Position numbers and translations under genes: made by a program. 38,576 bases of DNA from an uncultured Desulfobulbaceae bacterium. Lineage in GTDB: Bacteria; Desulfobacterota; Desulfobulbia; Desulfobulbales; Desulfocapsaceae. This document shows, one piece after another, positions 17,645-27,175 of the stretch. The stretch is taken from NCBI GenBank assembly GCA_947311315.1, contig CAMZKN010000038.1, forward strand, positions 1 through 38,576. The letters run 5' to 3'. Below the pieces are notes generated by a model. It did not search any database. It had not been told where the DNA came from and was given only the letters and a program-made list of their open reading frames with translations. The stretch's first letter is position 1. Each line of letters opens with the position of its first letter.

Positions 17645-18238
17645 ATGGCCATTACGAGTAAGATGGTAAAGGTTTTGAGGGACAAGACACAGGCTGGTAT
17701 GATGGACTGTAAAAAAGCCCTGGAAAAGACTGAAGGTGATATGGAAAAAGCAGTAGACCTTTTACGTCAGAAAGGATTAATGGTTGCGGCCAAGAGAGCA
17801 GGACGCGCAACCAGCGAAGGGTATGTAGAAACGTATATACATGCAGGTGGGAAACTCGGTGTTATGGTTGAAGTTGGCTGTGAAACTGACTTTGTTGCCA
17901 AGAATTACGATTTTCGTGCATTTGCAAAGGATATTGCGATGCATATTGCTGCTTCTACCCCCCTTGCCATTTCAAGAGAGGAAATTTCCCCGGATGTTGT
18001 TTCACGGGAAAAAGAAATTTACGTACAACAGGCTCTTGACTCCGGTAAGCCAGAAGCAATTGTCGAGAAAATGGTAACGGGGAAAATTGAGAAATTTCTC
18101 GCAGAAGTTGCTCTGCTCGAACAGAAATTTATTAAGAATCCAGAGTTAACTATTCAGGATATCTTAAATGATCTCGTTGGTAAAATGGGTGAAAACATTT
18201 CCATCAAAAGATTTGCCCGGTTCCAGATCGGGGCATAA
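17645..18238 (+). CDS. tsf: Translation elongation factor Ts (short form)
   Basis: EF-Ts, the nucleotide exchange factor for EF-Tu. At 197 residues it is much shorter than the roughly 280 of E. coli and resembles the single-core-domain forms such as that of Thermus. The N-terminal UBA-like domain (KVLRDKTQAGMMDCKKAL) and the TDFV motif at residues 81-84, which contacts the EF-Tu G domain, are both present. A conserved KIEKFLAEVALLEQKFI segment and the family end KRFARFQIG show it is complete and not truncated. AAGGAG precedes the ATG. Confidence 0.96.
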   Translation: MAITSKMVKVLRDKTQAGMMDCKKALEKTEGDMEKAVDLLRQKGLMVAAKRAGRATSEGYVETYIHAGGKLGVMVEVGCETDFVAKNYDFRAFAKDIAMHIAASTPLAISREEISPDVVSREKEIYVQQALDSGKPEAIVEKMVTGKIEKFLAEVALLEQKFIKNPELTIQDILNDLVGKMGENISIKRFARFQIGA

Positions 18239-18252
18239 ACAAAAAATTTTTT

Positions 18253-18277
18253 TGGCGGTTTAAATCTTTAGCCGCCA
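18253..18277 (+). terminator. Possible weak terminator or processing hairpin after tsf
   Basis: TGGCGG and CCGCCA form a perfect six-pair stem around a 13-base AT-rich loop, 14 nt after the tsf stop. T residues lie before the stem, not after it, so it is a poor intrinsic terminator for +; it may stabilise the tsf mRNA end or be a processing site. Confidence 0.4.
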
Positions 18278-18322
18278 TGCACCATATCAGCTAGTTTCTC
18301 AATTCTTTTAAGGGAAAGTATA

Positions 18323-19042
18323 ATGACTGCACAATTAAAGTATAAGAGAATTCTGTTAAAACTCAGCGGGGAAGCGCTGATGGGTGATGGTTCCTACGGA
18401 ATCAGTACTAAAGTACTTGAATTTGTAGCAGAAGAAGTTAAAAGAGTTGTTGAAATAGGTGTTGAGCTTGGGTTAGTCATAGGTGCTGGCAATATTTTTA
18501 GAGGTGTTGCCGGCGCAAGCAAAGGAATGGATAGAACAACTGCTGATAATATGGGCATGCTTGCTACTGTGATGAACAGTCTTGCTATGCAGGATGCTCT
18601 TGAAAGAAATAACGTTATTACTCGGGTCATGTCAGCAATCCCAATGCAGTCCGTGTCCGAACCTTATATACGGAGAAGGGCTACCAGGCATTTAGAGAAA
18701 GGGCGTGTAGTGATTTTTGCGGCTGGTACTGGGAACCCTTATTTTACGACTGATTCCGCTGGTGTATTAAGGGCACTGGAGATTGATGCGGATATTGTTA
18801 TCAAAGCGACAAAAGTGGATGGTGTGTATGACCGGGATCCAAAGGTATATCCCGATGCTGTTAAATTTGATCATTTGTCGTATGATACTGTTTTGCAGAA
18901 GGGATTGCGGGTAATGGATGCTGCTGGGATTGCGCTTGCCAAAGAGGATAATCTTCCGATTATGGTTCTTGACATGGCTGTGGCTGGAAATATCAAACGT
19001 GCCGCTATGGGTGATTCCATAGGTACAATAATTACCGCGTAA
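18323..19042 (+). CDS. pyrH: UMP kinase
   Basis: UMP kinase of the amino acid kinase fold, 239 residues, making UDP from UMP and ATP in the cytosol. Visible motifs are the phosphate-binding [13 protein letters not shown] at the start, GAGNIFRG (about residues 54-61), [15 protein letters not shown] and the [11 protein letters not shown] nucleotide-binding stretch. The length matches the family. AGGGAAAG precedes the ATG. It follows tsf and precedes frr, a very common order. Confidence 0.97.
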   Translation: MTAQLKYKRILLKLSGEALMGDGSYGISTKVLEFVAEEVKRVVEIGVELGLVIGAGNIFRGVAGASKGMDRTTADNMGMLATVMNSLAMQDALERNNVITRVMSAIPMQSVSEPYIRRRATRHLEKGRVVIFAAGTGNPYFTTDSAGVLRALEIDADIVIKATKVDGVYDRDPKVYPDAVKFDHLSYDTVLQKGLRVMDAAGIALAKEDNLPIMVLDMAVAGNIKRAAMGDSIGTIITA

Positions 19043-19082
19043 AATATTTGTTTGAGTAACTACCAGACGACAAGGGGGGACC

Positions 19083-19637
19083 ATGAGTAAAGTGATATCT
19101 GATATGGCCGAAAGGATGGGAAAGAGCGTTGAATCTTTTAAAAAGGAATTGTCAAAAGTACGCACTGGCAGGGCTTCCCTCACTATTCTTGATGACATTT
19201 ATGTTGATGCCTATGGGAGTTCCATGCCGTTGATTCAGGTGGGTACTCTGACTATTCCTGAGAGTAGAATGATAGCCATCCAGCCATGGGATCCTCAGAT
19301 GTTGCCTGCCATCGAAAAAGCTATCTTAAAATCTGATATTGGTCTTAATCCGATAAATGACGGTAAAATTATCAGGCTGAATATTCCTCAGTTGACTGAA
19401 GAACGGCGGAAAGATTTAGTGAAGGCTGTAAAAAAGGTTGCAGAGGAATTTCGAGTTGCGATTCGAAATATTCGTAGAGAAGCTATTGAGACTCTGAAAA
19501 AGCAGAAGAAAGAGAAAGAAATTTCTGAAGATGAGTTATTCAAACTGCAGGATGAAGCTCAAAAGGAAACCGATGCATATGTTAAGAAGATTGACACAGT
19601 AACTGCTTCAAAAGAAAAAGAAGTGATGGAAGTATAG
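19083..19637 (+). CDS. frr: Ribosome recycling factor
   Basis: RRF, 184 residues, with the N-terminal KELSKVRTGRASLTILDDI and the C-terminal helical stretch rich in K and E. With EF-G, RRF splits post-termination ribosomes. A GGGGGG run just before the ATG serves as the ribosome-binding site. It lies 40 nt after pyrH and 22 nt before uppS. Confidence 0.97.
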   Translation: MSKVISDMAERMGKSVESFKKELSKVRTGRASLTILDDIYVDAYGSSMPLIQVGTLTIPESRMIAIQPWDPQMLPAIEKAILKSDIGLNPINDGKIIRLNIPQLTEERRKDLVKAVKKVAEEFRVAIRNIRREAIETLKKQKKEKEISEDELFKLQDEAQKETDAYVKKIDTVTASKEKEVMEV

Positions 19638-19659
19638 TGTCCCCCTCGCTGATTGATAA

Positions 19660-20412
19660 ATGATTATGTCAGATACTGCTCCTATTGATTTGACTTGTCT
19701 TCCTCGCCATGTAGCTATTATCATGGATGGCAATGGCAGATGGGCTCAGCGCAAGCTAAAACCCAGGTTGTTTGGTCATAAAGCTGGTGCAGATTCAGTA
19801 AAAGACATTGTCGGGGCGTGTCGGGAAATTGGCATAGAGTTTCTTACCTTATATGCATTTTCTTCCGAAAACTGGAATAGACCGGAGAAAGAAGTCAGTG
19901 GTCTGATGACCATCTTAAAGAAATATCTTGAGTCTGAGTTACCCTCTATGCAGGAAAACAATATCAGACTTATGAGTATCGGAGATCGCGAGCGCCTACC
20001 CGATGCGGTAAGGCTCTGTCTGGAGAAGACTATAGAAGCTACCGCATCTAACTCAAAGCTTACTCTTAATCTTGCACTCAGCTATGGCAGTCGTGATGAA
20101 ATTGTTCGTGCTGTTCAAAGAGTTGCAAGACAATGTGTTGATGGTAATCTAACCCCTGAAACTATTACAGAAAAGCGTCTTTCCGAGAGTCTGGATACCA
20201 GTAACATGCCGGATCCTGACTTACTTATTCGTACTGGTGGGGAATCCAGATTGTCGAATTTCCTCCTCTGGCAGTTGTCCTATGCTGAGATTTATTTCAC
20301 TGAAATTATGTGGCCTGAGTTCAGGAAAGATATTTTTTTTCAAGCACTCACCGATTTTCAAGTGAGAGAAAGACGCTTTGGACGGACTGGGGAACAACTC
20401 AACGCAGAGTAA
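19660..20412 (+). CDS. uppS: Isoprenyl transferase (undecaprenyl diphosphate synthase)
   Basis: A cis-prenyl transferase, 250 residues, building C55 undecaprenyl diphosphate for cell wall and LPS carriers. It has the catalytic IIMDGNGRWAQ motif (Asp near residue 26), FSSENWNRP and the C-terminal RTGGESRLSNFLLWQ followed by FTEIMWPEF. Two ATG codons, 19660 and 19666, could serve as start; neither has a clear ribosome-binding site, so coupling to frr is likely. cdsA follows after 4 nt. Confidence 0.95.
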   Translation: MIMSDTAPIDLTCLPRHVAIIMDGNGRWAQRKLKPRLFGHKAGADSVKDIVGACREIGIEFLTLYAFSSENWNRPEKEVSGLMTILKKYLESELPSMQENNIRLMSIGDRERLPDAVRLCLEKTIEATASNSKLTLNLALSYGSRDEIVRAVQRVARQCVDGNLTPETITEKRLSESLDTSNMPDPDLLIRTGGESRLSNFLLWQLSYAEIYFTEIMWPEFRKDIFFQALTDFQVRERRFGRTGEQLNAE

Positions 20413-20416
20413 CCTT

Positions 20417-21214
20417 ATGAAACGAATAGTTCCAGGCCTGCTGATTGCAGGGGGGTGGCTTCTTCTGTTGCTAAAAGGATCTACGCTCCTTTTTTGTCTT
20501 GTCATAATAGTTGTTGTATTTCTTGCAGTGCATGAGTATCTCAACATGATTGATGAACGAGACATTGTACTGTTTGAACGTGTGCTTCTCGCTTTTTTTC
20601 TTACTCTTCCTGTAATTTGTGCCTGCCTGTTCCCTGATATTCGCTGGCTACCCTTGTCTTTCATAGCTTCCTTTTTTGGACTAACGTGTTATTTTCTTTA
20701 TCGTTATAAAGATATTAAAGAGTGTTATAACCTGTTTTGCCGGTTTGTTTTTGGCATCATTTACATTGGCGGCTTGGGCGCTCATCTTGTCCTCCTCCGA
20801 TTTTTGCCAGATGGCAGCAGTTGGCTTATTATTGTCTCTGCAGTTACGGCAAGTTCGGACAGTGCTGCATATTTTGTTGGTAAAGCGATAGGTAAAAGAA
20901 AATTGTGTCCAAATATCAGTCCTAATAAAACGATTGAAGGAGCGTTAGGTGGACTGGCTGGTGGAATATTTGCTGCATCTGTTTTTGCCCTTCTGCTTCT
21001 ATCTACAGTCAACTGGTTTTTTCTTATTGGCTCAGCGATTGTTCTTGTGATTGCCGGAATCATTGGTGATTTGACAGAATCCATTATCAAACGCGGGACA
21101 GGAACAAAAGATTCCGGAAACATTCTCGCGGGGCATGGTGGTATACTTGATCGTGTTGATTCCCTTTTATTTGCTGCACCCGTTCTTTATTACCTTTTGC
21201 TTGTAATCATATGA
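20417..21214 (+). CDS. cdsA: Phosphatidate cytidylyltransferase
   Basis: CdsA, 265 residues, an inner-membrane enzyme making CDP-diacylglycerol from CTP and phosphatidate. Several hydrophobic segments fill the protein. The C-terminal signature [20 protein letters not shown] followed by GILDR matches the family pattern. The ATG at 20417 gives the normal N-terminus ([13 protein letters not shown]); an in-frame upstream TTG at 20378 lies inside uppS and is unlikely. The stop overlaps the dxr start by 4 nt. Confidence 0.94.
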   Translation: MKRIVPGLLIAGGWLLLLLKGSTLLFCLVIIVVVFLAVHEYLNMIDERDIVLFERVLLAFFLTLPVICACLFPDIRWLPLSFIASFFGLTCYFLYRYKDIKECYNLFCRFVFGIIYIGGLGAHLVLLRFLPDGSSWLIIVSAVTASSDSAAYFVGKAIGKRKLCPNISPNKTIEGALGGLAGGIFAASVFALLLLSTVNWFFLIGSAIVLVIAGIIGDLTESIIKRGTGTKDSGNILAGHGGILDRVDSLLFAAPVLYYLLLVII

Positions 21215-22380
21215 TGAAAAATATTTCTCTTCTGGGTGCCACCGGTTCCATTGGCGTCAATGTCCTCGAAATTGTAAGAAAATTTCCCGAGCGTTTTACT
21301 GTTTGTGCAATGGCTGCAGGGAATAATGTCGAGCTTCTGGCCAGACAGGCTCTGGAGTTTGAACCGGAAATACTCTCTGTTGCCGATGAGCAGAAGGCCC
21401 GTGAACTTCAAAGTCTGTTACCTGCAAAATTTAAAGATAAAATTACCTTTGGGGCAAAGGGTAATCTTCTCGTTGCAGCATTTTCAGAAGCAGAGATTAC
21501 AGTTACCGCTATCGTTGGAAGTGCTGGCTTACTGCCTACACTTGCCGCCATTGACGCCGGGAAAAATATTGGTCTTGCCAATAAAGAGACTCTGGTTATG
21601 GCTGGAAAGATTGTTATGGATCGTGTGAAAGAGAACGGTGTCAGATTACTACCGATAGATTCTGAGCATTCTGCAATTTTTCAAGCATTGGAAGCCGGCC
21701 GAAAAAAAGATGTGGAAAAGATAATACTGACAGCCTCTGGTGGCCCTTTTCTCGGAAAAAGCAGTGAAGAATTACAGATGGTCACCAGAGATCAGGCGTT
21801 GAATCACCCAAACTGGAGTATGGGAAAAAAGATATCCATAGATTCAGCCACCTTGATGAATAAAGGGTTGGAGGTAATTGAAGCAAAATGGCTGTTTGAT
21901 GTCGGTGCTGATACCATTGATGTTGTCGTCCATCCCCAATCCATTGTCCATTCTCTTGTTGAATATCACGATGGTTCAGTATTGGCACAAATGGGTGTTC
22001 CCGATATGCGGATTCCCATTGCTTATGCTCTTTCATATCCAGAAAGAATGGTGCTGGAACTGCCATCACTGAAATTATCGCAATGTGGCAGCCTTGAATT
22101 TATCGAGCCGGACTATACAACGTTTCCCGCCCTGCAACTTGCTTTTGATGCGTTGGAGACTGGTGGTGTTGCACCAGCCGTTCTTAATGCTGCAAATGAA
22201 GTTGCTGTCGAAGCTTTTTTGGGTCAGCGGATCTCTTTTTCTGAAATTATCAGGACAGTTGCCCGAACAATGGATATTGTGCACGATGGAAGTGAAGACA
22301 ATCTTGAACACATTTTACAGGCTGATGCCATTGCACGGATTGAAGCTGGTAAATTTATTGATGCAATAGCGAAAGTCTGA
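21211..22380 (+). CDS. dxr: 1-deoxy-D-xylulose 5-phosphate reductoisomerase
   Basis: Dxr (IspC), 389 residues, the second step of the MEP isoprenoid pathway, using NADPH and a divalent metal. The NADPH site [16 protein letters not shown] is at the N-terminus. [11 protein letters not shown], the metal-binding DSEHSAIFQ and the flexible loop [20 protein letters not shown] follow in the right order. It overlaps cdsA by 4 nt. With ispG downstream it marks a MEP-pathway block in this operon, feeding UppS. Confidence 0.97.
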   Translation: MMKNISLLGATGSIGVNVLEIVRKFPERFTVCAMAAGNNVELLARQALEFEPEILSVADEQKARELQSLLPAKFKDKITFGAKGNLLVAAFSEAEITVTAIVGSAGLLPTLAAIDAGKNIGLANKETLVMAGKIVMDRVKENGVRLLPIDSEHSAIFQALEAGRKKDVEKIILTASGGPFLGKSSEELQMVTRDQALNHPNWSMGKKISIDSATLMNKGLEVIEAKWLFDVGADTIDVVVHPQSIVHSLVEYHDGSVLAQMGVPDMRIPIAYALSYPERMVLELPSLKLSQCGSLEFIEPDYTTFPALQLAFDALETGGVAPAVLNAANEVAVEAFLGQRISFSEIIRTVARTMDIVHDGSEDNLEHILQADAIARIEAGKFIDAIAKV

Positions 22381-22456
22381 AGAGGTATCTGTTCGACCAT
22401 GAGATATTGCGCCACTCCCTGTTAAGGGTACATTTTACAATGAGTTGTTGTGAGTT

Positions 22457-23530
22457 ATGAATACTGCATTTTCTTTTATACTGGTTTTAGGCCTTCTTAT
22501 ATTCGTTCATGAGTTGGGACATTTTCTCTTTGCCAAACTGTTTGGTGTCCGTGTCCTCAAATTTTCTCTTGGGTTTGGACCACGGGTAGCTGGTAAGGTT
22601 ATTGGAGAAACCGAATATGTAATTTCTGCCTTTCCGCTTGGTGGTTTTGTCAAAATGTTTGGTGAAAATCCCGATGAGGAGGATCTGAAAACGGAGGATA
22701 AAGAACGATCTTTTGCCCATAAACCTGTGTGGCAGCGTTTTGGAATTGTTCTTGCGGGCCCTCTTTTTAATCTCATTTTTGCAGTGTTCCTGTTTTTTAT
22801 GGTTTTTGCTATTCTGGGTTTACCAACGTCGATGGATACCACACGAATTGGTAAGGTCAATACTGAATCCCCTGCGGCACTCGCCGGTTTGCTGAAGGAC
22901 GATGTTATTATCCAGATTAACGGAAAACAGACAAAAAGCTGGCTTGATGTGCTTAAAGGAGTGAAGGGCAGTAATGGTGAACATGTAATTATGGTTGTGG
23001 ATCGTGATGGGGAACAGGTTACTGTCGATGTTGTACCGAAGATCGATGGTGTCAAAGACGTATTTGGCGAGGAAGTTGAAAAACGATTTATGATCGGCAT
23101 AACCAAGGCAGAGGATCTGGAGTATAAAAAAATCTCTCTGCTCGATTCTTTTATAAATGCATGCAAACAGACCTGGATGTATATTTATCTTACTGTTATG
23201 GGTTTTGTTAAAATTTTCCAAAGAGTTATTCCTGCCTCAGATATAGGTGGGCCTATTCTGATTGCACAGCTGGCTGGTGAGCAGATGAAGGCCGGATGGT
23301 TACATCTTGTCTATTTTATGGGCCTTCTCAGTGTCAATCTTGGTATACTCAATCTCCTGCCGGTACCGGTTCTTGATGGTGGACACCTGGTTTTCTTGTC
23401 CCTTGAAGGGATAAGAAAAAAACCGATGAACGAAAGGGCTCAGATAATTGCCCAACAGGTCGGAATAGGACTGCTTGGTACATTGATGATCTTTGTCTTT
23501 TATAATGATATAGTCAGATTATTTCACTGA
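22457..23530 (+). CDS. rseP: RseP-type site-2 metalloprotease
   Basis: A 357-residue membrane zinc protease. The catalytic HELGH is at residues 18-22 in the first membrane segment, a PDZ domain covers about residues 125-200, and the second metal motif NLLPVPVLDGGH lies near residue 300. In the family it cleaves anti-sigma factors within the membrane. It is shorter than the two-PDZ RseP of E. coli and appears to have a single PDZ domain. The stop overlaps the tsaB start by one base (TGATG). Confidence 0.94.
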   Translation: MNTAFSFILVLGLLIFVHELGHFLFAKLFGVRVLKFSLGFGPRVAGKVIGETEYVISAFPLGGFVKMFGENPDEEDLKTEDKERSFAHKPVWQRFGIVLAGPLFNLIFAVFLFFMVFAILGLPTSMDTTRIGKVNTESPAALAGLLKDDVIIQINGKQTKSWLDVLKGVKGSNGEHVIMVVDRDGEQVTVDVVPKIDGVKDVFGEEVEKRFMIGITKAEDLEYKKISLLDSFINACKQTWMYIYLTVMGFVKIFQRVIPASDIGGPILIAQLAGEQMKAGWLHLVYFMGLLSVNLGILNLLPVPVLDGGHLVFLSLEGIRKKPMNERAQIIAQQVGIGLLGTLMIFVFYNDIVRLFH

Positions 23531-24282
23531 TGAATTCTTCTCTCCCCCTCATTTTATCAATAGATACTGCGACCCCCTGCAGTTGTGTTGCACTGACTCT
23601 TGGTAACCGGAAAAAGGGAGAAGTGGTTGGATCTGTCTGTCTCTCAGGTAGTGTGTCCCATTCAAGACGATTGCTCTCTGTTGTCGATCAGCTAATGACG
23701 GAGTCGCAAAAAGACTGGGACGCGATTACCGGGATTTGCGTGAGTCTCGGGCCTGGCAGTTTTACTGGTTTGCGCATCGGTATGGCAACGGCTAAAGGTC
23801 TGGCTGTTGCTACAGGAAAGCCGCTGCTTGGAGTATCAACACTTGATGGACTTGCTGCCAAATGTGTTACCGACCGGTTGATCTGTGCTGTTCTTGATGC
23901 TAGAAAAAAAGAGGTCTATGCCGCTTTTTATCGTTGTCTCAATAATGGAATGAGTGAACGGCTAGGTGATATTACTGTACTTGCTCCAGAAAAACTGGCG
24001 GCCTCTATCAACGAACAGGTTGTGATGATAGGGGATGGCGTACAAACGTATGGTGATCTTTTTCGTACGCTTCTGTCGGATAAAGTTCACTTTGCTCCAT
24101 CTCAATTACATGAGCCTTCAGCTGCCTCTCTTGGTATGATAGCGGCAGAAATGATGGAAAGAGGTGAAGAGCTTGATGTTGCTGAAGCTGTGCCGCTATA
24201 CGTAAGAAGCTCTGATGCTGAACTCAACCTTCTGAAAAAAACTGGTCTGGCTGGTGATCGTAAAGGGGCCGATGCATCATGA
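23530..24282 (+). CDS. tsaB: tRNA threonylcarbamoyladenosine biosynthesis protein TsaB
   Basis: TsaB, 250 residues, an ASKHA-fold partner of TsaD in making t6A37 on ANN-reading tRNAs. It has the N-terminal [15 protein letters not shown] and the strong family motif [19 protein letters not shown] around residues 76-94. It has no active-site metal motif, in keeping with a scaffold role. It begins one base into the rseP stop and overlaps ispG by 4 nt. Confidence 0.93.
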   Translation: MNSSLPLILSIDTATPCSCVALTLGNRKKGEVVGSVCLSGSVSHSRRLLSVVDQLMTESQKDWDAITGICVSLGPGSFTGLRIGMATAKGLAVATGKPLLGVSTLDGLAAKCVTDRLICAVLDARKKEVYAAFYRCLNNGMSERLGDITVLAPEKLAASINEQVVMIGDGVQTYGDLFRTLLSDKVHFAPSQLHEPSAASLGMIAAEMMERGEELDVAEAVPLYVRSSDAELNLLKKTGLAGDRKGADAS

Positions 24283-25367
24283 TTATTCGTCGAAAAACAC
24301 GCACACTTTATGTTGGTGGGGTCGGTATCGGGGGCCAGTGCCCAATATCTGTTCAGTCGATGACTAACACCGATACTAAAGATGTGCAGCAGACTGTTGA
24401 GCAGATACTTGGTCTGGAGGCTGCCGGATGCGAAATTGCTCGTGTTGCCGTACTCGATACTGCAGCTGCCAGGGCGATTCGAGTAATTAAGGATCAAATC
24501 GGTATTCCCCTCATTGCCGACATTCACTTTGATTACAGACTGGCCGTTGCTGCTATGGAAAGTGGGGCTGACGGTATCCGTATTAATCCTGGAAACCTTG
24601 GTGGGGAAGAAAAAATTGCAAAAGTGGTTGTTTGTGCAAAACGCCATCAGGTTCCCATACGGGTCGGAGTCAATAGTGGTTCCATTGAAAAAGATCTGCT
24701 GAAAAAATATGGTTACCCGACGCCTGAGAAAAGTACAGCATTGATTGAAAGCGCCATGCGCAATGTGCGATTACTTGAAAAGCACGGTTTTAATGAGGTG
24801 AAAATTTCGATTAAATCCTCCGATGTTCTCACTACTGTGAACAGTTATCAGGAACTTTCAAAAATTACCGACTACCCCTTGCACCTGGGAGTCACCGAGG
24901 CGGGTGGGCTTATTGCAGGCACTGTGAAATCGAGTGTGGCTCTGGGGCTACTTCTCAGTAAAGGCATTGGCGATACTTTCCGGATCTCTCTGACCCGTGA
25001 CCCTGTGGAAGAGGTGAGAGTTGCGTTTGAACTTCTTCGTTCCCTGAAAATACGTGAGCGTGGCCCTGAACTCATTTCCTGTCCTACCTGTGGTCGGACC
25101 CGTATTGATCTTTTTGGACTTGCCGAAGAGGTGGAGAAGTATGTGCAAACCATGGTGAGTCCTCTGAAAGTTGCAGTGATGGGTTGTGTTGTTAACGGCC
25201 CTGGAGAAGCAAAACAGGCCGATATTGGTGTCGCTGGGGGCAATGGTGTCGGCATCATTTTCAAGAAAGGTAAAATCTGGCAGAAAGTTAATGAAGATGA
25301 TCTTATGAGAGTCTTTATGGCCGAACTGAAAAAAATGGAAGATGATGGGCGTAAGAAGCTTACTTGA
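24279..25367 (+). CDS. ispG: 4-hydroxy-3-methylbut-2-enyl diphosphate synthase (IspG)
   Basis: IspG (GcpE), 362 residues, the penultimate MEP-pathway enzyme, with a [4Fe-4S] cluster. Cys268 and Cys271 (SCPTCGRTRIDL), Cys303 (GCVVNGPGEA) and Glu310 are the expected cluster ligands. The N-terminal TIM barrel starts at VQSMTNTDTKDV and includes ADIHFDYRLA and RINPGNLG. The start overlaps the tsaB stop (ATGA). It sits in the same run as dxr. Confidence 0.97.
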   Translation: MIIRRKTRTLYVGGVGIGGQCPISVQSMTNTDTKDVQQTVEQILGLEAAGCEIARVAVLDTAAARAIRVIKDQIGIPLIADIHFDYRLAVAAMESGADGIRINPGNLGGEEKIAKVVVCAKRHQVPIRVGVNSGSIEKDLLKKYGYPTPEKSTALIESAMRNVRLLEKHGFNEVKISIKSSDVLTTVNSYQELSKITDYPLHLGVTEAGGLIAGTVKSSVALGLLLSKGIGDTFRISLTRDPVEEVRVAFELLRSLKIRERGPELISCPTCGRTRIDLFGLAEEVEKYVQTMVSPLKVAVMGCVVNGPGEAKQADIGVAGGNGVGIIFKKGKIWQKVNEDDLMRVFMAELKKMEDDGRKKLT

Positions 25368-25447
25368 TAGCATAGGAATTTTCATTTTTTACTAAGCTGA
25401 CAAATTTCGATATACAAAAAATCAACTCTGACAAAAGAAGACATATT

Positions 25448-27160
25448 ATGCGCTATTCTCAGGCACTGATGCCGACTCTAAAGGAAACTCCAGCCGAAGC
25501 CGAAGTGGTTAGTCATCGATTGATGCTGCGGGCCGGTTTCATTCGTAAGCTTACCGCAGGGATCTACACCTATATGCCCTATGGTCTTGCGGCAATTCGG
25601 AAGGTCGAAAATATTGTTCGTGAAGAAATGAACCGTGCCGGTGCTCAGGAACTGCTTATGCCTATGGTGCAGCCCGCTGATCTTTGGCGGGAATCGGGAA
25701 GGTATGAGAAATACGGGCCTGAACTGTTACGCTTTCATGATCGTCATGAGAGGGAATCCTGTCTGGGGCCGACCCACGAAGAGGTCATTACTGATATTGC
25801 CCGGAAAGAACTGCACTCCTATCGCGATTTGCCCATCAATTTGTATCAGATTCAGACTAAATTCAGGGATGAGATACGGCCGAGATTTGGTCTTATGCGT
25901 GGTCGCGAATTTGTTATGAAAGACGCGTATTCCTTTGATGTCAGTGACGAAGCTGCACAGGTTTCATATAAAAAAATGTATGAAGCGTATCGACGGATTT
26001 TTATTCGTTGTGGTCTTAAATTTCGTGCAGTGCAGGCAGATTCCGGTGCAATTGGAGGCAGCTTTTCCCATGAATTTATGGTATTGGCGGCAACCGGTGA
26101 AGATACGATCGTTATCTGTACAGCATGTGAATATGCTGCAAATGTGGAAAAAGCAGCCATAAAACCTGTTGAGAACAGATCCGATGAGCTGGAAAAAGAT
26201 CTCGAAAAGGTTGAAACACCCGGCAAAAGAAAAGTTACTGCTGTATGTGAATTCCTCGGGATTGAGCCTGATCAGCTTGTAAAAACCATGGTATATCAAG
26301 CAGACGGTAAACCCGTTGCAGTGCTTGTCAGGGGCGATCGCGAAGTGGAAGAGGTGAAGCTGAAAAACCTTCTTGGTGTTGCCGATGTGGAGCTTGCCGG
26401 GGACAAGGAAGTCTTTGACGCAACAGGTGTTCCTACAGGGTACCTGGGGCCGGTTGGTATTTCGATCAGAGTTGTTGCCGATCAGGAAGTTGCCGCAATG
26501 AAGAATTTTTATGTGGGAGGAAATGAAAAAAACCACCACATGAAAAATGTGAACTGCGGGCGTGATTTTCAGCCGGAACATATTGCTGATCTTCGGCAGA
26601 TTACTGTTTCTGATCCCTGCCCCGATTGTGGTGGAACGCTTGAGTTGACTGAAGGTATTGAGGTCGGCCATATCTTTAAACTTGGCACCGGCTACTCAGA
26701 ATCCATGAACGCAATGTTCAGCGATAAAGATGGCGTTGAAAAACACCTCGTTATGGGCTGCTATGGTGTCGGAGTAAGTAGAATTGTCGCTGCTGCCATT
26801 GAGCAGAACCATGATGAAAATGGAATAATTTTTCCCGTTCCTCTGGCACCGTTTACTGTAATTCTTTTAAATCTTGGTCTACAGGATAAAGAAATAACGG
26901 ATGCAGCAGAAATGCTGTACAGAGAACTTCAGGACGCCGGGGTTGATGTGCTTCTCGATGATCGGGATGAGCGGCCCGGATTCAAATTCAAGGATGCTGA
27001 TCTTCTCGGTGTCCCGTTCCGCGTAACTATCGGTAAAAATTTTGTAAAAAACGGGTTGGTTGAAGTCAGGCAGCGTAGAGACGGCGTTACAGAGGAGATG
27101 TCTCCATCGGACGTCCTCGCATCCCTGCCAGCAAAAATTGCTGCTGAGCTGAAGAATTAG
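25448..27160 (+). CDS. proS: Prolyl-tRNA synthetase (bacterial type with editing insert)
   Basis: ProRS, 570 residues, a class II synthetase charging tRNA-Pro. Motif 2 is [20 protein letters not shown] (about residues 138-157) and motif 3 is [14 protein letters not shown] (about residues 437-450). The stretch in between, about 225-400, is the YbaK-like editing insert that removes Ala-tRNA-Pro. The C-terminal anticodon-binding domain is about residues 470-570. AAGAAG precedes the ATG. The 80-nt gap to ispG has no clear terminator. Confidence 0.97.
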   Translation: MRYSQALMPTLKETPAEAEVVSHRLMLRAGFIRKLTAGIYTYMPYGLAAIRKVENIVREEMNRAGAQELLMPMVQPADLWRESGRYEKYGPELLRFHDRHERESCLGPTHEEVITDIARKELHSYRDLPINLYQIQTKFRDEIRPRFGLMRGREFVMKDAYSFDVSDEAAQVSYKKMYEAYRRIFIRCGLKFRAVQADSGAIGGSFSHEFMVLAATGEDTIVICTACEYAANVEKAAIKPVENRSDELEKDLEKVETPGKRKVTAVCEFLGIEPDQLVKTMVYQADGKPVAVLVRGDREVEEVKLKNLLGVADVELAGDKEVFDATGVPTGYLGPVGISIRVVADQEVAAMKNFYVGGNEKNHHMKNVNCGRDFQPEHIADLRQITVSDPCPDCGGTLELTEGIEVGHIFKLGTGYSESMNAMFSDKDGVEKHLVMGCYGVGVSRIVAAAIEQNHDENGIIFPVPLAPFTVILLNLGLQDKEITDAAEMLYRELQDAGVDVLLDDRDERPGFKFKDADLLGVPFRVTIGKNFVKNGLVEVRQRRDGVTEEMSPSDVLASLPAKIAAELKN

Positions 27161-27175
27161 TCAGGAAATCAGTCG

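Noticed and set aside
22507..23166. Long open frame (219 codons) antisense to rseP
   Set aside because: rseP on + has all catalytic motifs; the antisense frame has no recognisable family and is a codon-bias shadow.
25964..26671. Open frame of 235 codons antisense to proS
   Set aside because: Lies wholly within proS and gives a Phe/His/Cys-rich, family-free translation typical of a shadow frame.
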